A stretch of DNA of 43,426 nucleotides from Jannaschia formosa (GTDB lineage Bacteria; Pseudomonadota; Alphaproteobacteria; Rhodobacterales; Rhodobacteraceae): NCBI RefSeq assembly GCF_003340555.1, contig NZ_QPLJ01000029.1, forward strand, positions 1-43,426, in the 5' to 3' direction. This document shows positions 16,176 to 24,607 of this stretch, in pieces. How positions within the stretch are numbered: the stretch's first letter is position 1; every line of letters starts with the position of its first letter. Made by a program: the position numbers and the translations under genes. Below the pieces are notes generated by a model. That model searched no databases. It was given only the letters and a program-made list of their open reading frames with translations, and was not told where the DNA came from.

Positions 16176-18430
16176 GTCGTTCCTCCTTTCCTGGCGGCGC
16201 GGATCGCCTGCCAGATGCGGTGCGGGGTGGCGGGCATGTCGGGCGCCTTCGCGCCGAGCGGGGCGAGCGCGTCCTGGACCGCGCTGATCCCGGCAGAGAG
16301 CGCGCCGACCACGCCGGATTCGCCCACGCCCTTGGCGCCGACGACGTTCGCGTCGGTCGGGGTCGGGCTGTGGAGCATGTCGATCATCGGCAGGTCGACG
16401 GCGCGGGGCAGGGCGTAGTCCATCAGCGAGCCCGAGAGCAGCGCGCCGTCCTCGTCATAGACGATGCGCTCGCCGAAGGCCTGGCCCAGCCCCTGCGCCA
16501 CGCCGCCATGGACCTGCCCGGCCAGCCCCTCCGGGTCGACGACGGTGCCGACATCGTCGACCACGGTGTAGCGCAGCAGCTCCGTCGCGCCGGTCTCGGG
16601 GTCGATCTCGATCTCGGCCAGATGGACGCCGTTCGGGAAGGTGCCGGCCTTCGACATGGTGAAGGCCTCGCCGGAATAGCTGCGCCCGGTCGCGCGGGCG
16701 AGGTCGCGCAGGGTGACGAAGGCGTTGGCGCCGGGGGCACGGAAGGCGCCGTCGGTGAATGTGGCGTCGGCCTCGGGGATGCCGAGATGGCGGGCGGCGT
16801 CCGGGCGCGCCTGGGCGATCAGGCCATCGGCCGCGTCCGACAGCGCCTGTCCCGCCGCGCCCATCGTGCGCGAGCCGAAGGTGCCGACGCCCTGCGGCAC
16901 GGCCCCGGTGTCGCCGCTGACGAGCGTCACCGGCCCCTCCCAGCCGATGAAGCGACGGGCGAGGGCGGCGAAGGCGGCCTCGTGCCCCTGGCCGGTGTCA
17001 CCGGAGCCCGCGCGGATCGTCAGCGCGCCATCGGGGCCGATGGTGAAGGCGCCGAATTCGGGCGTCTGAACGTCGGGCGAGCGGGCCCCGGCGGATTCGA
17101 TCGCGCAGGCGAGGCCGAGGCCGCGGAGGCGCCCGCGTCTGGCGGCCTCGGCGCGGCGGGCCTCGAAGCCGTCCCAGTCGGCGGCGGCGAGGGCGGTGTC
17201 GAGCGCCTTGGGGAAGTCGCCGGAATCGTAGGTGAAGCCCAGCGGCGTGGCATAGGGCATCCGGTCGGGCGGGATCAGGTTGCGGCGGCGGAGATCGGCA
17301 CGGTCCACGCCCAGCTGCGCGGCGGCGAGGTCGACCATGCGCTCGACGACATGGATCGCCTCGGGCCGTCCGGCGCCGCGATAGGGCGCCATGTGCATCC
17401 GGTTGACGGCCATGCCGCGCATGACCGCGTGGATCACCGGCGTGCGGTAGCACCCGGCCAGCGCCGGCAGGCTGGAGGTCATCGGGTGCATCGACATCGG
17501 CCCGCAATACGCGCCGACCTCCGCCCAGCCGTCGAGCCCGAGCGCCGTGAAGCGCAGCCCGGCGTCGAGGGCGAGGGTCACGTCGACGGATTGCGGGCGG
17601 GACTGGGTGTCCGAGAGGAACCCCTCCATCCGCGAGGCGGTCCAGCGGACAGGGCGGCCCGTCTCGCGCGCGGCGAAGATGGCCAGCACGTCCTCGGGAT
17701 AGCAGCCGTTACGCATCCCGAAGGAGCCGCCGACATCGGTCGCCACGATGCGCAGCGTCTCGGGCGGGACGCGCAGGACATGGGCGGCCTCGGCGCGGAC
17801 GCGGTGGGTGGCCTGGGTGCCGGTGTGGAGGGTGACGCCGTCCTCGCCGGGGACGGCGAGCGCGCCGCGCGGCTCCAGCGGGGTGGCGGTGACGCAGGAG
17901 ATGTCCAGCCGCGCGCGGACGACATGGGCGGCGTCGCGGAGGGCGGCGTCGTAGGCGGTGCGGTCGCCCAGTTCCTGCCGGAAGACGCGGTTGCCGCCGG
18001 GCCAGACCTGCGGCGCGTCGGGCGCATCGGCGGCGCGGGCGGTGGTCACGGCGGGGCGGTCCTCGATCTCGACCGCGACCGCCTCGGCGGCGTCCAGCGC
18101 CGCCTCGCGCGTCTCGGCGACGACGGCGGCGACGGGCTCGCCGACGTAGCGCACGGCGTCGGTGGCGAGCACGCGGACGGGGTGGAGCTCTCCGATCTCC
18201 GCGTGGTCGGGCCGATAGCGGATCGGGAAGGCGTCGAGCGCCGCCACCTCCGCCGCCGTCAGCACCAGCCGCACGCCGGGCAGGGCGCGGGCGGCCCCGG
18301 TCTCGATCCCGACGATCCGCCCCGCAGCCACATCCGAACGGACGATCTGCATCCAGAGCGTGCCCTCGGGCAGCCGGTCGCCTGCATAGACGCCTTCCCC
18401 GCGCAGCAGCCGGTCGTGCGGGCCAGTCAT
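16172..18430 (-). CDS. molybdopterin-binding large subunit, xanthine dehydrogenase/CO dehydrogenase (CoxL-like) family
   Basis: This 752-residue protein has the a/b-hammerhead domain (about 10-120) and the two Moco-binding domains. Recognisable motifs are VGGSFGMRNGCYPEDVLAIF, PYRGAGRPEAIHVVERMVD, SGDTGQGHEAAFAALARRF and GAKGVGESGVVGALSAG with the catalytic Glu. It is a hydroxylase-type catalytic subunit that inserts oxygen from water. Such enzymes normally need a [2Fe-2S] subunit and an FAD subunit; neither is encoded in this window. The ATG at 18430 overlaps the stop of the TRAP large permease (ATGA), and the end overlaps the monooxygenase. The substrate is probably the compound imported by the TRAP system. 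Confidence 0.9.
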   Translation of the reverse strand: MTGPHDRLLRGEGVYAGDRLPEGTLWMQIVRSDVAAGRIVGIETGAARALPGVRLVLTAAEVAALDAFPIRYRPDHAEIGELHPVRVLATDAVRYVGEPVAAVVAETREAALDAAEAVAVEIEDRPAVTTARAADAPDAPQVWPGGNRVFRQELGDRTAYDAALRDAAHVVRARLDISCVTATPLEPRGALAVPGEDGVTLHTGTQATHRVRAEAAHVLRVPPETLRIVATDVGGSFGMRNGCYPEDVLAIFAARETGRPVRWTASRMEGFLSDTQSRPQSVDVTLALDAGLRFTALGLDGWAEVGAYCGPMSMHPMTSSLPALAGCYRTPVIHAVMRGMAVNRMHMAPYRGAGRPEAIHVVERMVDLAAAQLGVDRADLRRRNLIPPDRMPYATPLGFTYDSGDFPKALDTALAAADWDGFEARRAEAARRGRLRGLGLACAIESAGARSPDVQTPEFGAFTIGPDGALTIRAGSGDTGQGHEAAFAALARRFIGWEGPVTLVSGDTGAVPQGVGTFGSRTMGAAGQALSDAADGLIAQARPDAARHLGIPEADATFTDGAFRAPGANAFVTLRDLARATGRSYSGEAFTMSKAGTFPNGVHLAEIEIDPETGATELLRYTVVDDVGTVVDPEGLAGQVHGGVAQGLGQAFGERIVYDEDGALLSGSLMDYALPRAVDLPMIDMLHSPTPTDANVVGAKGVGESGVVGALSAGISAVQDALAPLGAKAPDMPATPHRIWQAIRAARKGGTT

Positions 18431-19743
18431 AGCCGCAATTCGGGCAGCCATAGCGCCAGTCCCGGCATCGCGATCAGCAGGCCGAGCAGAATGAGGTCGC
18501 AGATCAGGTAGGGCGCCGCCGCGCGGACGATGGACCAGTAGGACGTGCCGGGCGGCGCCACCCCCTGCATCACGAAGAGCAGCAGGCCGAAGGGGGGCGT
18601 CGTCCCGCTCATCTCGATCGCGAGCAGCATGACCAGCCCGAACCAGATCGGATCGAAGCCGAGCGCCTGCGCGATGGGAAAGAAGATCGGGATCGTCAGC
18701 AGCATCATCGAGATCGCATCGACGAACATGCCCAGCACCAGCAGCACCGCGAACATGATGAGCAGCATCGTCAGCGCCGTGAACTCGTAGGCCGTGGCCC
18801 AGCGGATCATCCCCGAGGTCGCGCCGGAGAAGGCCAGCACCTGGCTGAAGGTCTTGGAGGCGAGGATGATGAAGAACACCATTACCGAGACGCGCAGCGT
18901 GCCCATGACGCTCTTCACCAGCATGTCGCGGCTGAGCCGCCCGTAGCAGGCCGCGAGGATCAGGACCGACAGCACGCCGAAGGCCGCCGCCTCGGAGGGG
19001 GTGGTGATCCCGAGCAGGATGAAGCCCACGACGCAGAACACCACGAGCGACATCGGCAGGATGTATTTCGCGATCAGGAACAGCTTCTCGCCCGTCGAGG
19101 CGACCTGGACGTCGTAGGCGGGCGCGGCGGAGGGGTCGCGGCGGACCTGAATCCAGATCGTCGCCACGTAGAGCAATGCCAGAACGAGGCCCGGGATCAG
19201 TCCGGCAAGCAACAGGTCCGCAATGTTGATCTGCGCGATGGAGCCCAGCAGCACCGCCAGCGTCGAGGGCGGGATCAGCAGCGCCAGCCCGCCCGAGCCG
19301 ATGATCGGGCCGATGGACATGTGGCTGGCATAGCCGCGCTGCTTCATCTGCGGCAGCAAGAGCCCGCCGATCATCGCCGTGTTGGCCATGTTCGAGCCCG
19401 AGAGCGCGGCGAAGATCGTCCCGCAGAGCACCGAGATGTAGCTGAGCCGCCCGTCCGCCCGGCCCATCGAGCGGTCGAGCGTCTCGATGATCTTCAGCGC
19501 GATGCCTGAATGGAAGAACAGGTTCCCCATCAGCACGAACATCGGCACCGTCACGAGGACGAAGCTCGAGACCGCCTCGCCCACGTTGGCCGCGAGCTGC
19601 TCGACCCCGACCCAGCCGCCCATGAAGATCCAGGCGCCGACGACGTTGGCGATGAGGAAGGCGAAGGCGACCGGCACGCAGATCGCCATGAGGCCGATCA
19701 CCATGCCCAGCATGAGGATCGCGGCCATCCACCATTCCATCAT
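18427..19743 (-). CDS. TRAP transporter large permease (DctM-like)
   Basis: This 438-residue membrane protein has about twelve hydrophobic segments and typical DctM stretches such as VPMFVLMGNLFFHSGIALKI, IFAALSGSNMANTAMIGGLL and SGGLALLIPPSTLAVLLGSI. It is the Na+-driven permease of a tripartite periplasmic (TRAP) transporter for organic acids. Two adjacent ATGs (19743, 19740) begin MMEWWMAA; the small-subunit gene stops one base upstream, so the two are coupled. It overlaps the Mo-hydroxylase gene. The order binding protein, small permease, large permease is the usual one. Confidence 0.94.
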   Translation of the reverse strand: MMEWWMAAILMLGMVIGLMAICVPVAFAFLIANVVGAWIFMGGWVGVEQLAANVGEAVSSFVLVTVPMFVLMGNLFFHSGIALKIIETLDRSMGRADGRLSYISVLCGTIFAALSGSNMANTAMIGGLLLPQMKQRGYASHMSIGPIIGSGGLALLIPPSTLAVLLGSIAQINIADLLLAGLIPGLVLALLYVATIWIQVRRDPSAAPAYDVQVASTGEKLFLIAKYILPMSLVVFCVVGFILLGITTPSEAAAFGVLSVLILAACYGRLSRDMLVKSVMGTLRVSVMVFFIILASKTFSQVLAFSGATSGMIRWATAYEFTALTMLLIMFAVLLVLGMFVDAISMMLLTIPIFFPIAQALGFDPIWFGLVMLLAIEMSGTTPPFGLLLFVMQGVAPPGTSYWSIVRAAAPYLICDLILLGLLIAMPGLALWLPELRL

Positions 19744-19744
19744 G

Positions 19745-20251
19745 TCACAGGCTCTCCTGCTCGGCCGAGATGCCCTGGTAGGGCGAGGTTCCGGTGACGA
19801 GGAAGCGCAGGAACTGCAGCGTGCAGAGCGCGAAGCAGGCCAGCACCGCCGCATAGAGCATCCAGCGCGACAGGTAGTTGGAGCGGATGTCCGTGACGCC
19901 GACGTTCTGCAGCAGCACGGGGACGACCGCGACCGTCACCACGGCGCAGCCGGCGGCGCAGAGGACCAGCACGAGCCGCTCCATCGGTCTGGCGAGGCGC
20001 GACGGCAGGACGGTCCGGATCGCCTCCATCGAGGCGTGCCCCTTCTCGCGCAAAAGCCAGGGCGCGCCCAGCGCGCTCACGTAGAGCAGCGCGTATTCCG
20101 TCACGCCCAGCACCCAGGAGATCTGTCCGACGCGCAGGGTCCGGCTGGTCACGTCGTAGACGATCGAGAGGAACATGAACGGGATCAGCAGCGCCGCGAT
20201 CACGGCCAGCGCGTCGAGCAGGCGGTCGAAGCCGCGCCAGAGCGCCGTCAC
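19745..20251 (-). CDS. TRAP transporter small permease (DctQ-like)
   Basis: This 168-residue protein has four hydrophobic segments (LLDALAVIAALLIPFMFLSI, VTEYALLYVSALGAPWLL, LVLVLCAAGCAVVTVAVVPV and WMLYAAVLACFALCTLQFLR) and the DctQ-typical WLLREKGHASMEA between the second and third. The start codon is GTG at 20251. A 9-base-pair hairpin just upstream (20251-20282) overlaps the start. It acts with the DctM protein at 18427 and the binding protein at 20315. Confidence 0.9.
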   Translation of the reverse strand: MTALWRGFDRLLDALAVIAALLIPFMFLSIVYDVTSRTLRVGQISWVLGVTEYALLYVSALGAPWLLREKGHASMEAIRTVLPSRLARPMERLVLVLCAAGCAVVTVAVVPVLLQNVGVTDIRSNYLSRWMLYAAVLACFALCTLQFLRFLVTGTSPYQGISAEQESL

Positions 20252-20282
20252 GGCGCGGCGCTCCGCCGGGCGGGCCGCGCCG
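20251..20282 (-). terminator. possible attenuator hairpin between TRAP binding-protein and small-permease genes
   Basis: CGGCGCGGC (20251-20259) pairs with GCCGCGCCG (20274-20282) around a 14-base loop. There is no T-run. Placed after the binding-protein gene and at the start of the small permease, it could stabilise the upstream message or reduce read-through, giving more binding protein than permease. Confidence 0.3.
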
Positions 20283-20314
20283 AAAGCGCAGCCCGGGTGC
20301 GGGTTTCCGGGCGC

Positions 20315-21307
20315 TTACATGGCATTCGCGGTATCGACGATGGCGCGATAGGATTGGGCCTTCTCGGCGCCCATCGTCTCGGCGACCTCGTCCCAGAACG
20401 TGTTCTGGAAGGCCGCGGTGATCTTGGCCGCGGCCTCGCCTTCGAGCCGGATGTCGGTGACGCCCGCGGCGGCCAGCGCCTCGGTATCGACCATCTCGAG
20501 CGCCTGCGCGGCGGCATAGGCCTCCATCTCGTGCTTCTCGATCATCTCCATCAGGTAGGCTTCCTGCTCGTCGGTGAGCGCGTCGATCGCCTCGGCATTG
20601 CCGGCGATGATCGTGTTGCCCTGCCTCCAGGTCGGATAGATGCGGTACTTGAGGAAGTCCTGCCAGCCGCCGGAGCTGACGCCGATGGTGGTGAAGCCGA
20701 TGCCCTCGACCACGCCCCGCTCCAGTGCGGTGTAGATGTCGCCCGCGGGCACGTCGACGCGGTTGATGCCGAGCGCCTCGTACATCGGGCCATAGCTGGT
20801 CCCGCCACGGATCTTCAGCCCCGACAGGTCGATCTCGCCGTCGACCATCGGCGGCTCGTCGATGGTGTAGAACTGGAACGCGTAGCCGGTGCCCATCAGC
20901 CCCAGCAGGGCGACGCCCGCGCTTTCGCGGGTGGCGGCGTCGATCGCGTCCTGAAGCCCCGCCGCGCGCAGCTTGTCGGCGGGCACCGAGGCCGCGTCGA
21001 TCGGCACGAGGTCGGGCAGCTGCTGCTGGAAGTAGCCGCCGGGGCCGAAATAGAGGTCGACGATGCCGCGCGCGACCGCGTTCATCTGCTCGTTGCGGGG
21101 GATGGCCTCGGTGCCGCCGCGCAGCTCGATCTGGAGGATGCCCTCGCCGTTCGCGTTCACGTCGTCGACGAAGGCGAAGTAGCTCTTCATCAGGTCGTTG
21201 GTGGGCGGCAGCGAGTAGACGGCCGTGAGCGTCGCCTCCTGCGCGAGGGCGGGCAGGGTGAGGCTGGTGCAGACCGCGAGCGCGGCGGTGAGCCGGGTAT
21301 ACGTCAT
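20315..21307 (-). CDS. TRAP transporter periplasmic substrate-binding protein (DctP/TAXI-unlike, family 7)
   Basis: This 330-residue protein has a Sec signal peptide (MTYTRLTAALAVCTSLTLPALAQ, seen as MTYTRLTAALAV then CTSLTLPALAQ) with cleavage after ALA. The mature part has DctP family 7 features: GGTEAIPRNEQMNAVARG, LSGLKIRGGTSYGPMYEALG with the Arg that contacts substrate carboxylates, and YTALERGVVEGI. This implies a carboxylated ligand. The start at 21307 lies ten bases after GGGAG. It is first in the leftward operon and faces the second GntR gene across the AT-rich region. Confidence 0.9.
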   Translation of the reverse strand: MTYTRLTAALAVCTSLTLPALAQEATLTAVYSLPPTNDLMKSYFAFVDDVNANGEGILQIELRGGTEAIPRNEQMNAVARGIVDLYFGPGGYFQQQLPDLVPIDAASVPADKLRAAGLQDAIDAATRESAGVALLGLMGTGYAFQFYTIDEPPMVDGEIDLSGLKIRGGTSYGPMYEALGINRVDVPAGDIYTALERGVVEGIGFTTIGVSSGGWQDFLKYRIYPTWRQGNTIIAGNAEAIDALTDEQEAYLMEMIEKHEMEAYAAAQALEMVDTEALAAAGVTDIRLEGEAAAKITAAFQNTFWDEVAETMGAEKAQSYRAIVDTANAM

Positions 21308-21572
21308 GATGTCGGGACTCCCATGTCGAAGTGGCGAGGCGCGCGGCGCCGGTCGAGGGCTGCGGGTGCCGCGACTCTGACGGACGCTTCGGCGGCCCCG
21401 CCCCAGGGTCACTAGAGCCGAGATTCTTCGCTCGCTCAAGAGTTCTGGATGCAATTTTTCTCCGAAGGGTCTGCGGTGAAAGCTTGGGTGAGTTCCAAAG
21501 GGACGGGTAGAGTCCTGTTATTTATAATAAAAACAACAGTTTTGCGGATATACGAGGCCGAGGGCGGCATCC

Positions 21573-21589
21573 AGACAGATTATCTGTCT
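21573..21589. promoter_or_regulatory. perfect 17-base palindrome, candidate operator
   Basis: AGACAGATTATCTGTCT is a perfect inverted repeat with a single central base. Its core CAGATTATCTGTC is nearly repeated as CAGATTGTCTGTC at 30321-30333, at the start of the MmgE/PrpD gene. It is a candidate binding site for the adjacent GntR protein. Confidence 0.5.
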
Positions 21590-21606
21590 TGCGAGATATG
21601 CGCGTT

Positions 21607-21621
21607 ATTTGCATACAGACT
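21607..21621 (+). promoter_or_regulatory. TTTTGYATRCAGAY-type motif, copy 1
   Basis: ATTTGCATACAGACT matches TTTTGCATGCAGATT at 30312-30326 in 12 of 15 positions and TTTTGTATGCAGATA at 30468-30454 in 10. All three sit in the two large divergent spacers of this half of the window. Confidence 0.45.
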
Positions 21622-21770
21622 AGGCAGGATATGATCGGGCCCGGTCGGACGAAGGCGCGGACGAGCCCCGGCCCGTCGCGCTCATTCGGAACGCGCCGGT
21701 CCGGGATTACGGCTTGGCGCGGCGCCCGGTCTGCCCCTAGCTGGCCGTGACCAAACCGGAGCCCTTGTCG

Positions 21771-22472
21771 ATGCAGACCCCGCCTCAGACGCCGCCCAGG
21801 ATGAACGCCACCGAGCAGGCCTATCAGGCGATCCGGAAGGAGATCCTCACCGGCAGGCTGGAGGAGGGGGAGCGGCTGACCGAAACCCGGCTCTCCGACG
21901 ATCTCGGCATGAGCCGCACGCCCATCCGGGAGGCGATCGGGCGCCTGATCCTGGAGGGCTTCGTCGAGCGCCAGGGCGGCTACACCACCCGCGTCGCGCA
22001 TTTCCCCGAGGACGAGGCCGAGCAGGTCTACGAGATCCGCCGTCTCGTGGAGTGCTATTCGGTCCAGCGCGCCGCCAAGCTCGCCACCGAGGAGGACATC
22101 GCCGCCCTGCGCGAGATCCACGCGCAGATGCGCCGCGACACGCCACCGGGGGATGAGGCCGCCTACGAGCGCCTGACCTCGGCCAACGAGGCGTTCCACC
22201 GCACCATCGTCGCCGCCGCCCGCTCGCCCCGGCTGACGGCGCTGATGACGACGGCGCTGGATGTCGGCATGGTGGTGCGGACATACAGCATGTTTTCGGC
22301 CCGCGACCTGGAGCGCAGCCTCGCTCACCATGCCGAGATAATCGAGGCCATCGAGGCGCGGGCGCCGGACTGGGCGGCGAGCGTGATGTCGGCGCATCTG
22401 CTGGCCGGAGCGTGGCGGGTGTCTGTGCGATCCGGCGGCCGCCGGACGGAGGGAGAGAAGGCCGATGACTGA
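21771..22472 (+). CDS. GntR/FadR-family transcriptional regulator of the organic-acid genes
   Basis: This protein of about 233 residues has an N-terminal winged helix (DDLGMSRTPIREAIGRLILE, about 45-65) and a C-terminal FCD domain with ECYSVQRAA, ANEAFHRTIVAAARS and LAHHAEIIEAI, including His residues that bind metal in this family. I place the start at the ATG at 21771, nine bases after CGGAG; a GTG at 21747 is the alternative. The gene overlaps the CitE-like gene by eight bases. It probably controls both directions from the preceding spacer and perhaps the 30.3-30.5 kb spacer, which shares its motifs. The ligand may be a dicarboxylate or its CoA ester. Confidence 0.88.
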   Translation: MQTPPQTPPRMNATEQAYQAIRKEILTGRLEEGERLTETRLSDDLGMSRTPIREAIGRLILEGFVERQGGYTTRVAHFPEDEAEQVYEIRRLVECYSVQRAAKLATEEDIAALREIHAQMRRDTPPGDEAAYERLTSANEAFHRTIVAAARSPRLTALMTTALDVGMVVRTYSMFSARDLERSLAHHAEIIEAIEARAPDWAASVMSAHLLAGAWRVSVRSGGRRTEGEKADD

Positions 22473-23310
22473 TCGCGTGCTGCGCTCGCTTCTGTTCACC
22501 CCCGCGACGCGGGTCGCGGCCTTCGACAAGGCGCTGGGCTCGGGCGCGGATTGCGTCTGCCTCGACCTCGAGGACGCGGTGCCGCCCGCGTCGAAGGCCG
22601 GGGCGCGGCCCGCCGCGCTCGACTGGCTGTCGGCGGGCGGGGAGGGGCCGTTGCGCGGCCTCCGGATCAACGCGCTGTCCACGGCCTTCGGGATGGCGGA
22701 CATGGCGGACTTGGCGCGGGCCGCGCCGGGGGCGGGCCTCGTGATGCTGCCCAAGGTCGGCAGTGCGGAGGAGGTGCGGCTGGCCGCCGCCGTGCTGGAC
22801 GAGGCGGGCAGCGGTCTGACGCTCGCCGCACTGGTCGAGAGCGCCGCGGGGCTCGCCGCGGTCGACGGCATCGCCGCCGCCTCGCCGCGGCTGACGGTGC
22901 TGGTCTTCGGCGGCGTCGACCTTTCGGCCGATCTGGGGGCGGACCCGGTGTCTGACACGATGCGCGTCGCGCGCGCCCGGATCGTGCAGGCGGCCAGGGC
23001 GGCCGGGCGCGACGTGCTGGACGTGCCGGAGCTGGCGTTCCGCGATCTCGACGGGGTCGCCCGTGCGGCGCGGCTGGCCGCGCGCGAGGGGTTCACCGGC
23101 AAGGCCGCGATCCATCCCGCCAACGTGGCCGCCATCAACGACGCGTTCACGCCCGATGCCGAGGCCATCGCCGAGGCGCGCCGCGTGGTCGAGGCCTTCG
23201 AGGCCGCGCCCTCGGGGCTCGCGGAACTGGACGGCAAGCTGATCGAGGCGCCGGTGGTGAAGGCCATGCGCGGCCGGCTCGCCCGTGCCCGTGCGGCGGG
23301 GGTGCTGTGA
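22465..23310 (+). CDS. HpcH/HpaI aldolase/CitE-like lyase
   Basis: This 281-residue protein has the CitE-type TIM barrel: RSLLFTPATRVAAFDKAL at the start (normally RSxLxxPA), DCVCLDLEDAVPPASK with the acidic pair, PKVGSAEEV, the Mg-ligand Glu in LAALVESAAGLAAVDGIA, and FGGVDLSADLGADP with the second acidic ligand. GKAAIHPANVAAINDAF is also typical. Relatives cleave malyl-CoA, citramalyl-CoA or citryl-CoA to acetyl-CoA plus a 2-oxoacid. It is translationally coupled to the regulator upstream and the amidase downstream. With the CoA-transferase and the hydratase in region C it suggests a retro-aldol final step. Confidence 0.86.
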   Translation: MTDRVLRSLLFTPATRVAAFDKALGSGADCVCLDLEDAVPPASKAGARPAALDWLSAGGEGPLRGLRINALSTAFGMADMADLARAAPGAGLVMLPKVGSAEEVRLAAAVLDEAGSGLTLAALVESAAGLAAVDGIAAASPRLTVLVFGGVDLSADLGADPVSDTMRVARARIVQAARAAGRDVLDVPELAFRDLDGVARAARLAAREGFTGKAAIHPANVAAINDAFTPDAEAIAEARRVVEAFEAAPSGLAELDGKLIEAPVVKAMRGRLARARAAGVL

Positions 23311-24467
23311 GCGATCCCTTCGACCGGGCGGAGGCGCGCGACGCGGGCGTGGGCTTCCTTGAGGAGGGCGCCGTCAGCCTGCCAGTGGACCGGGAGGCGC
23401 CGCGGATCGAGGGGCCTTTGTCGGGGCTGACGGTCGGGTTGAAGTCGAACATCCGCGTCGCGGGTCAGGCCTGGACCGCGGGGATCGGCGCGCGCCGGGA
23501 GGCGGTCGCGGAGACGGACGCAGAGATCGTTGCGCGGCTGCGCGGGGCGGGGGCCGCGATCCTGTCGCGGCTCAGGATGGACGAGGGCGCGCTGGGGGCG
23601 GCCACCGACAACCCGCATTTCGGGCGCTGCGAAAATCCCGCCTGGCCCGGCCACAGCCCCGGCGGCTCGTCGGGCGGGTCGGCCGCGGCGGTGGCGGCGG
23701 GCGCGGCCGAGGCGGCTCTGGGGACCGACACGCTGGGCTCGGTCCGCATCCCAGCGGCCTATTGCGGGCTCTGGGGGCTGAAGCTGGGGCCGGGGCGGGT
23801 GGCGATGGAGGGGGTGTTTCCGCTGGCGCCGAGCCTCGATTCCGTCGGCATCCTCGCGGCCGGGCGGGACCCGATCCGCACGCTGCTGGACGTGCTCGTG
23901 CCCGGCGAGGCGCGGACCCTGGAGGGCTGGGCCTCCGGTATTCCAGCCGAGGGCCTGACGCCCGAAATCGCGCAGTTCCTCGAGCGCTGCGCAGGCGTTC
24001 TGGACGAGATGCTGGGGCGGCCTTCGGCGATGCCGGTGCCGGACCTTCCCGCCTTGCGCGCCGAGGCCTTCCTTCTGACCGAGATCGAGGCGGTGAAGAC
24101 GCTCGGGGCCGAAGCGGGGCTCAGCCCCGGCCTCTCCCGGCTGATCGACTACGGACGCAGGGTCGCGCCGGAGCGGGCGGCGGCGGTGCGGGATCGTCTG
24201 GCAGAGGCGGGGGCGGAGGTGCGGGCAGGTCTCGGTGCGGGCACCGCGCTCCTGTTGCCGACCGTCGCGGCGCCGGCCTTCGCCTGGGGAGAGACGCCGC
24301 CGCGCGGGCAGGCGGACTTCACGGCGCTGGCCAACGTGGCCGGCTGCCCGGCGCTGGCGATCCCCGCGCCGAGGGCGCGACCCCCGGTCTCGGCCCAGCT
24401 AGTCGGTCCGCCGGGGAGCGAGCGGGCGCTGCTGGACCTCGGCGCGCGGCTGAGCGCAGGGCTGTAG
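23307..24467 (+). CDS. amidase-signature family hydrolase
   Basis: This 386-residue protein has the Ser-cisSer-Lys triad regions: Lys in LTVGLKSNIRVAG (about 48), the Gly/Ser-rich PGHSPGGSSGGSAAAVAAG (about 115) with the bridging Ser, and GTDTLGSVRIPAAYCGLWGLK with the nucleophilic Ser (about 145). It should hydrolyse an amide to acid and ammonia. It is shorter than most members (450-500), the reduction lying in the C-terminal third. The start is GTG at 23307, overlapping the CitE stop (GTGA). Context suggests it opens or deaminates an amide of the compound degraded by this region. Confidence 0.86.
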   Translation: MSDPFDRAEARDAGVGFLEEGAVSLPVDREAPRIEGPLSGLTVGLKSNIRVAGQAWTAGIGARREAVAETDAEIVARLRGAGAAILSRLRMDEGALGAATDNPHFGRCENPAWPGHSPGGSSGGSAAAVAAGAAEAALGTDTLGSVRIPAAYCGLWGLKLGPGRVAMEGVFPLAPSLDSVGILAAGRDPIRTLLDVLVPGEARTLEGWASGIPAEGLTPEIAQFLERCAGVLDEMLGRPSAMPVPDLPALRAEAFLLTEIEAVKTLGAEAGLSPGLSRLIDYGRRVAPERAAAVRDRLAEAGAEVRAGLGAGTALLLPTVAAPAFAWGETPPRGQADFTALANVAGCPALAIPAPRARPPVSAQLVGPPGSERALLDLGARLSAGL

Positions 24468-24540
24468 GTCTCGCCGCCCAGCTCGGACCCGGTCGCACGG
24501 GGCGTCCCGTCGCCGGACACTGAGCCTGGCGATCCGACCT

Positions 24541-24570
24541 ACCGCCATCGGCCCCGTCAGGCCTGGCGGT
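24541..24570. terminator. possible bidirectional terminator between convergent genes
   Basis: ACCGCCA (24541-24547) pairs with TGGCGGT (24564-24570) in the 140-base spacer where the amidase and malonyl-CoA synthetase genes converge. The stem is only seven pairs and has no T-run on either side, so this is a weak call. Confidence 0.3.
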
Positions 24571-24607
24571 CGGCCGGAGCGGCCCGATCCGGCCTGCGCC
24601 CAAGGCG

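Larger units (their letters stand above)
21308..21770. promoter_or_regulatory. divergent regulatory region with AT-rich core
   Basis: This 463-base spacer separates the TRAP operon from the GntR/CitE/amidase operon. Between about 21515 and 21545 it is strikingly AT-rich for this window (TTATTTATAATAAAAACAAC), with CTGTT and AACAG flanking as a loose inverted repeat, suggesting a bend or melting site. Two candidate operators follow at 21573-21589 and 21607-21621. Promoters in both directions are expected here, but I cannot place them with confidence. Short open frames in the region look accidental. Confidence 0.55.

Noticed and set aside
14216-18430. Assignment of the Mo-hydroxylase, FAD monooxygenase and maleate-isomerase-like genes as a nicotinate (nic) pathway
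   Set aside because: The ring-opening dioxygenase, deformylase and amidohydrolase of that pathway are not seen next to them, the small Mo-hydroxylase subunit is missing, and the isomerase lacks its cysteines. Only family-level names are kept.
21449-21634. 61-codon open frame in the AT-rich regulatory region
   Set aside because: No ribosome site, unusual composition, overlaps candidate operators; considered accidental.
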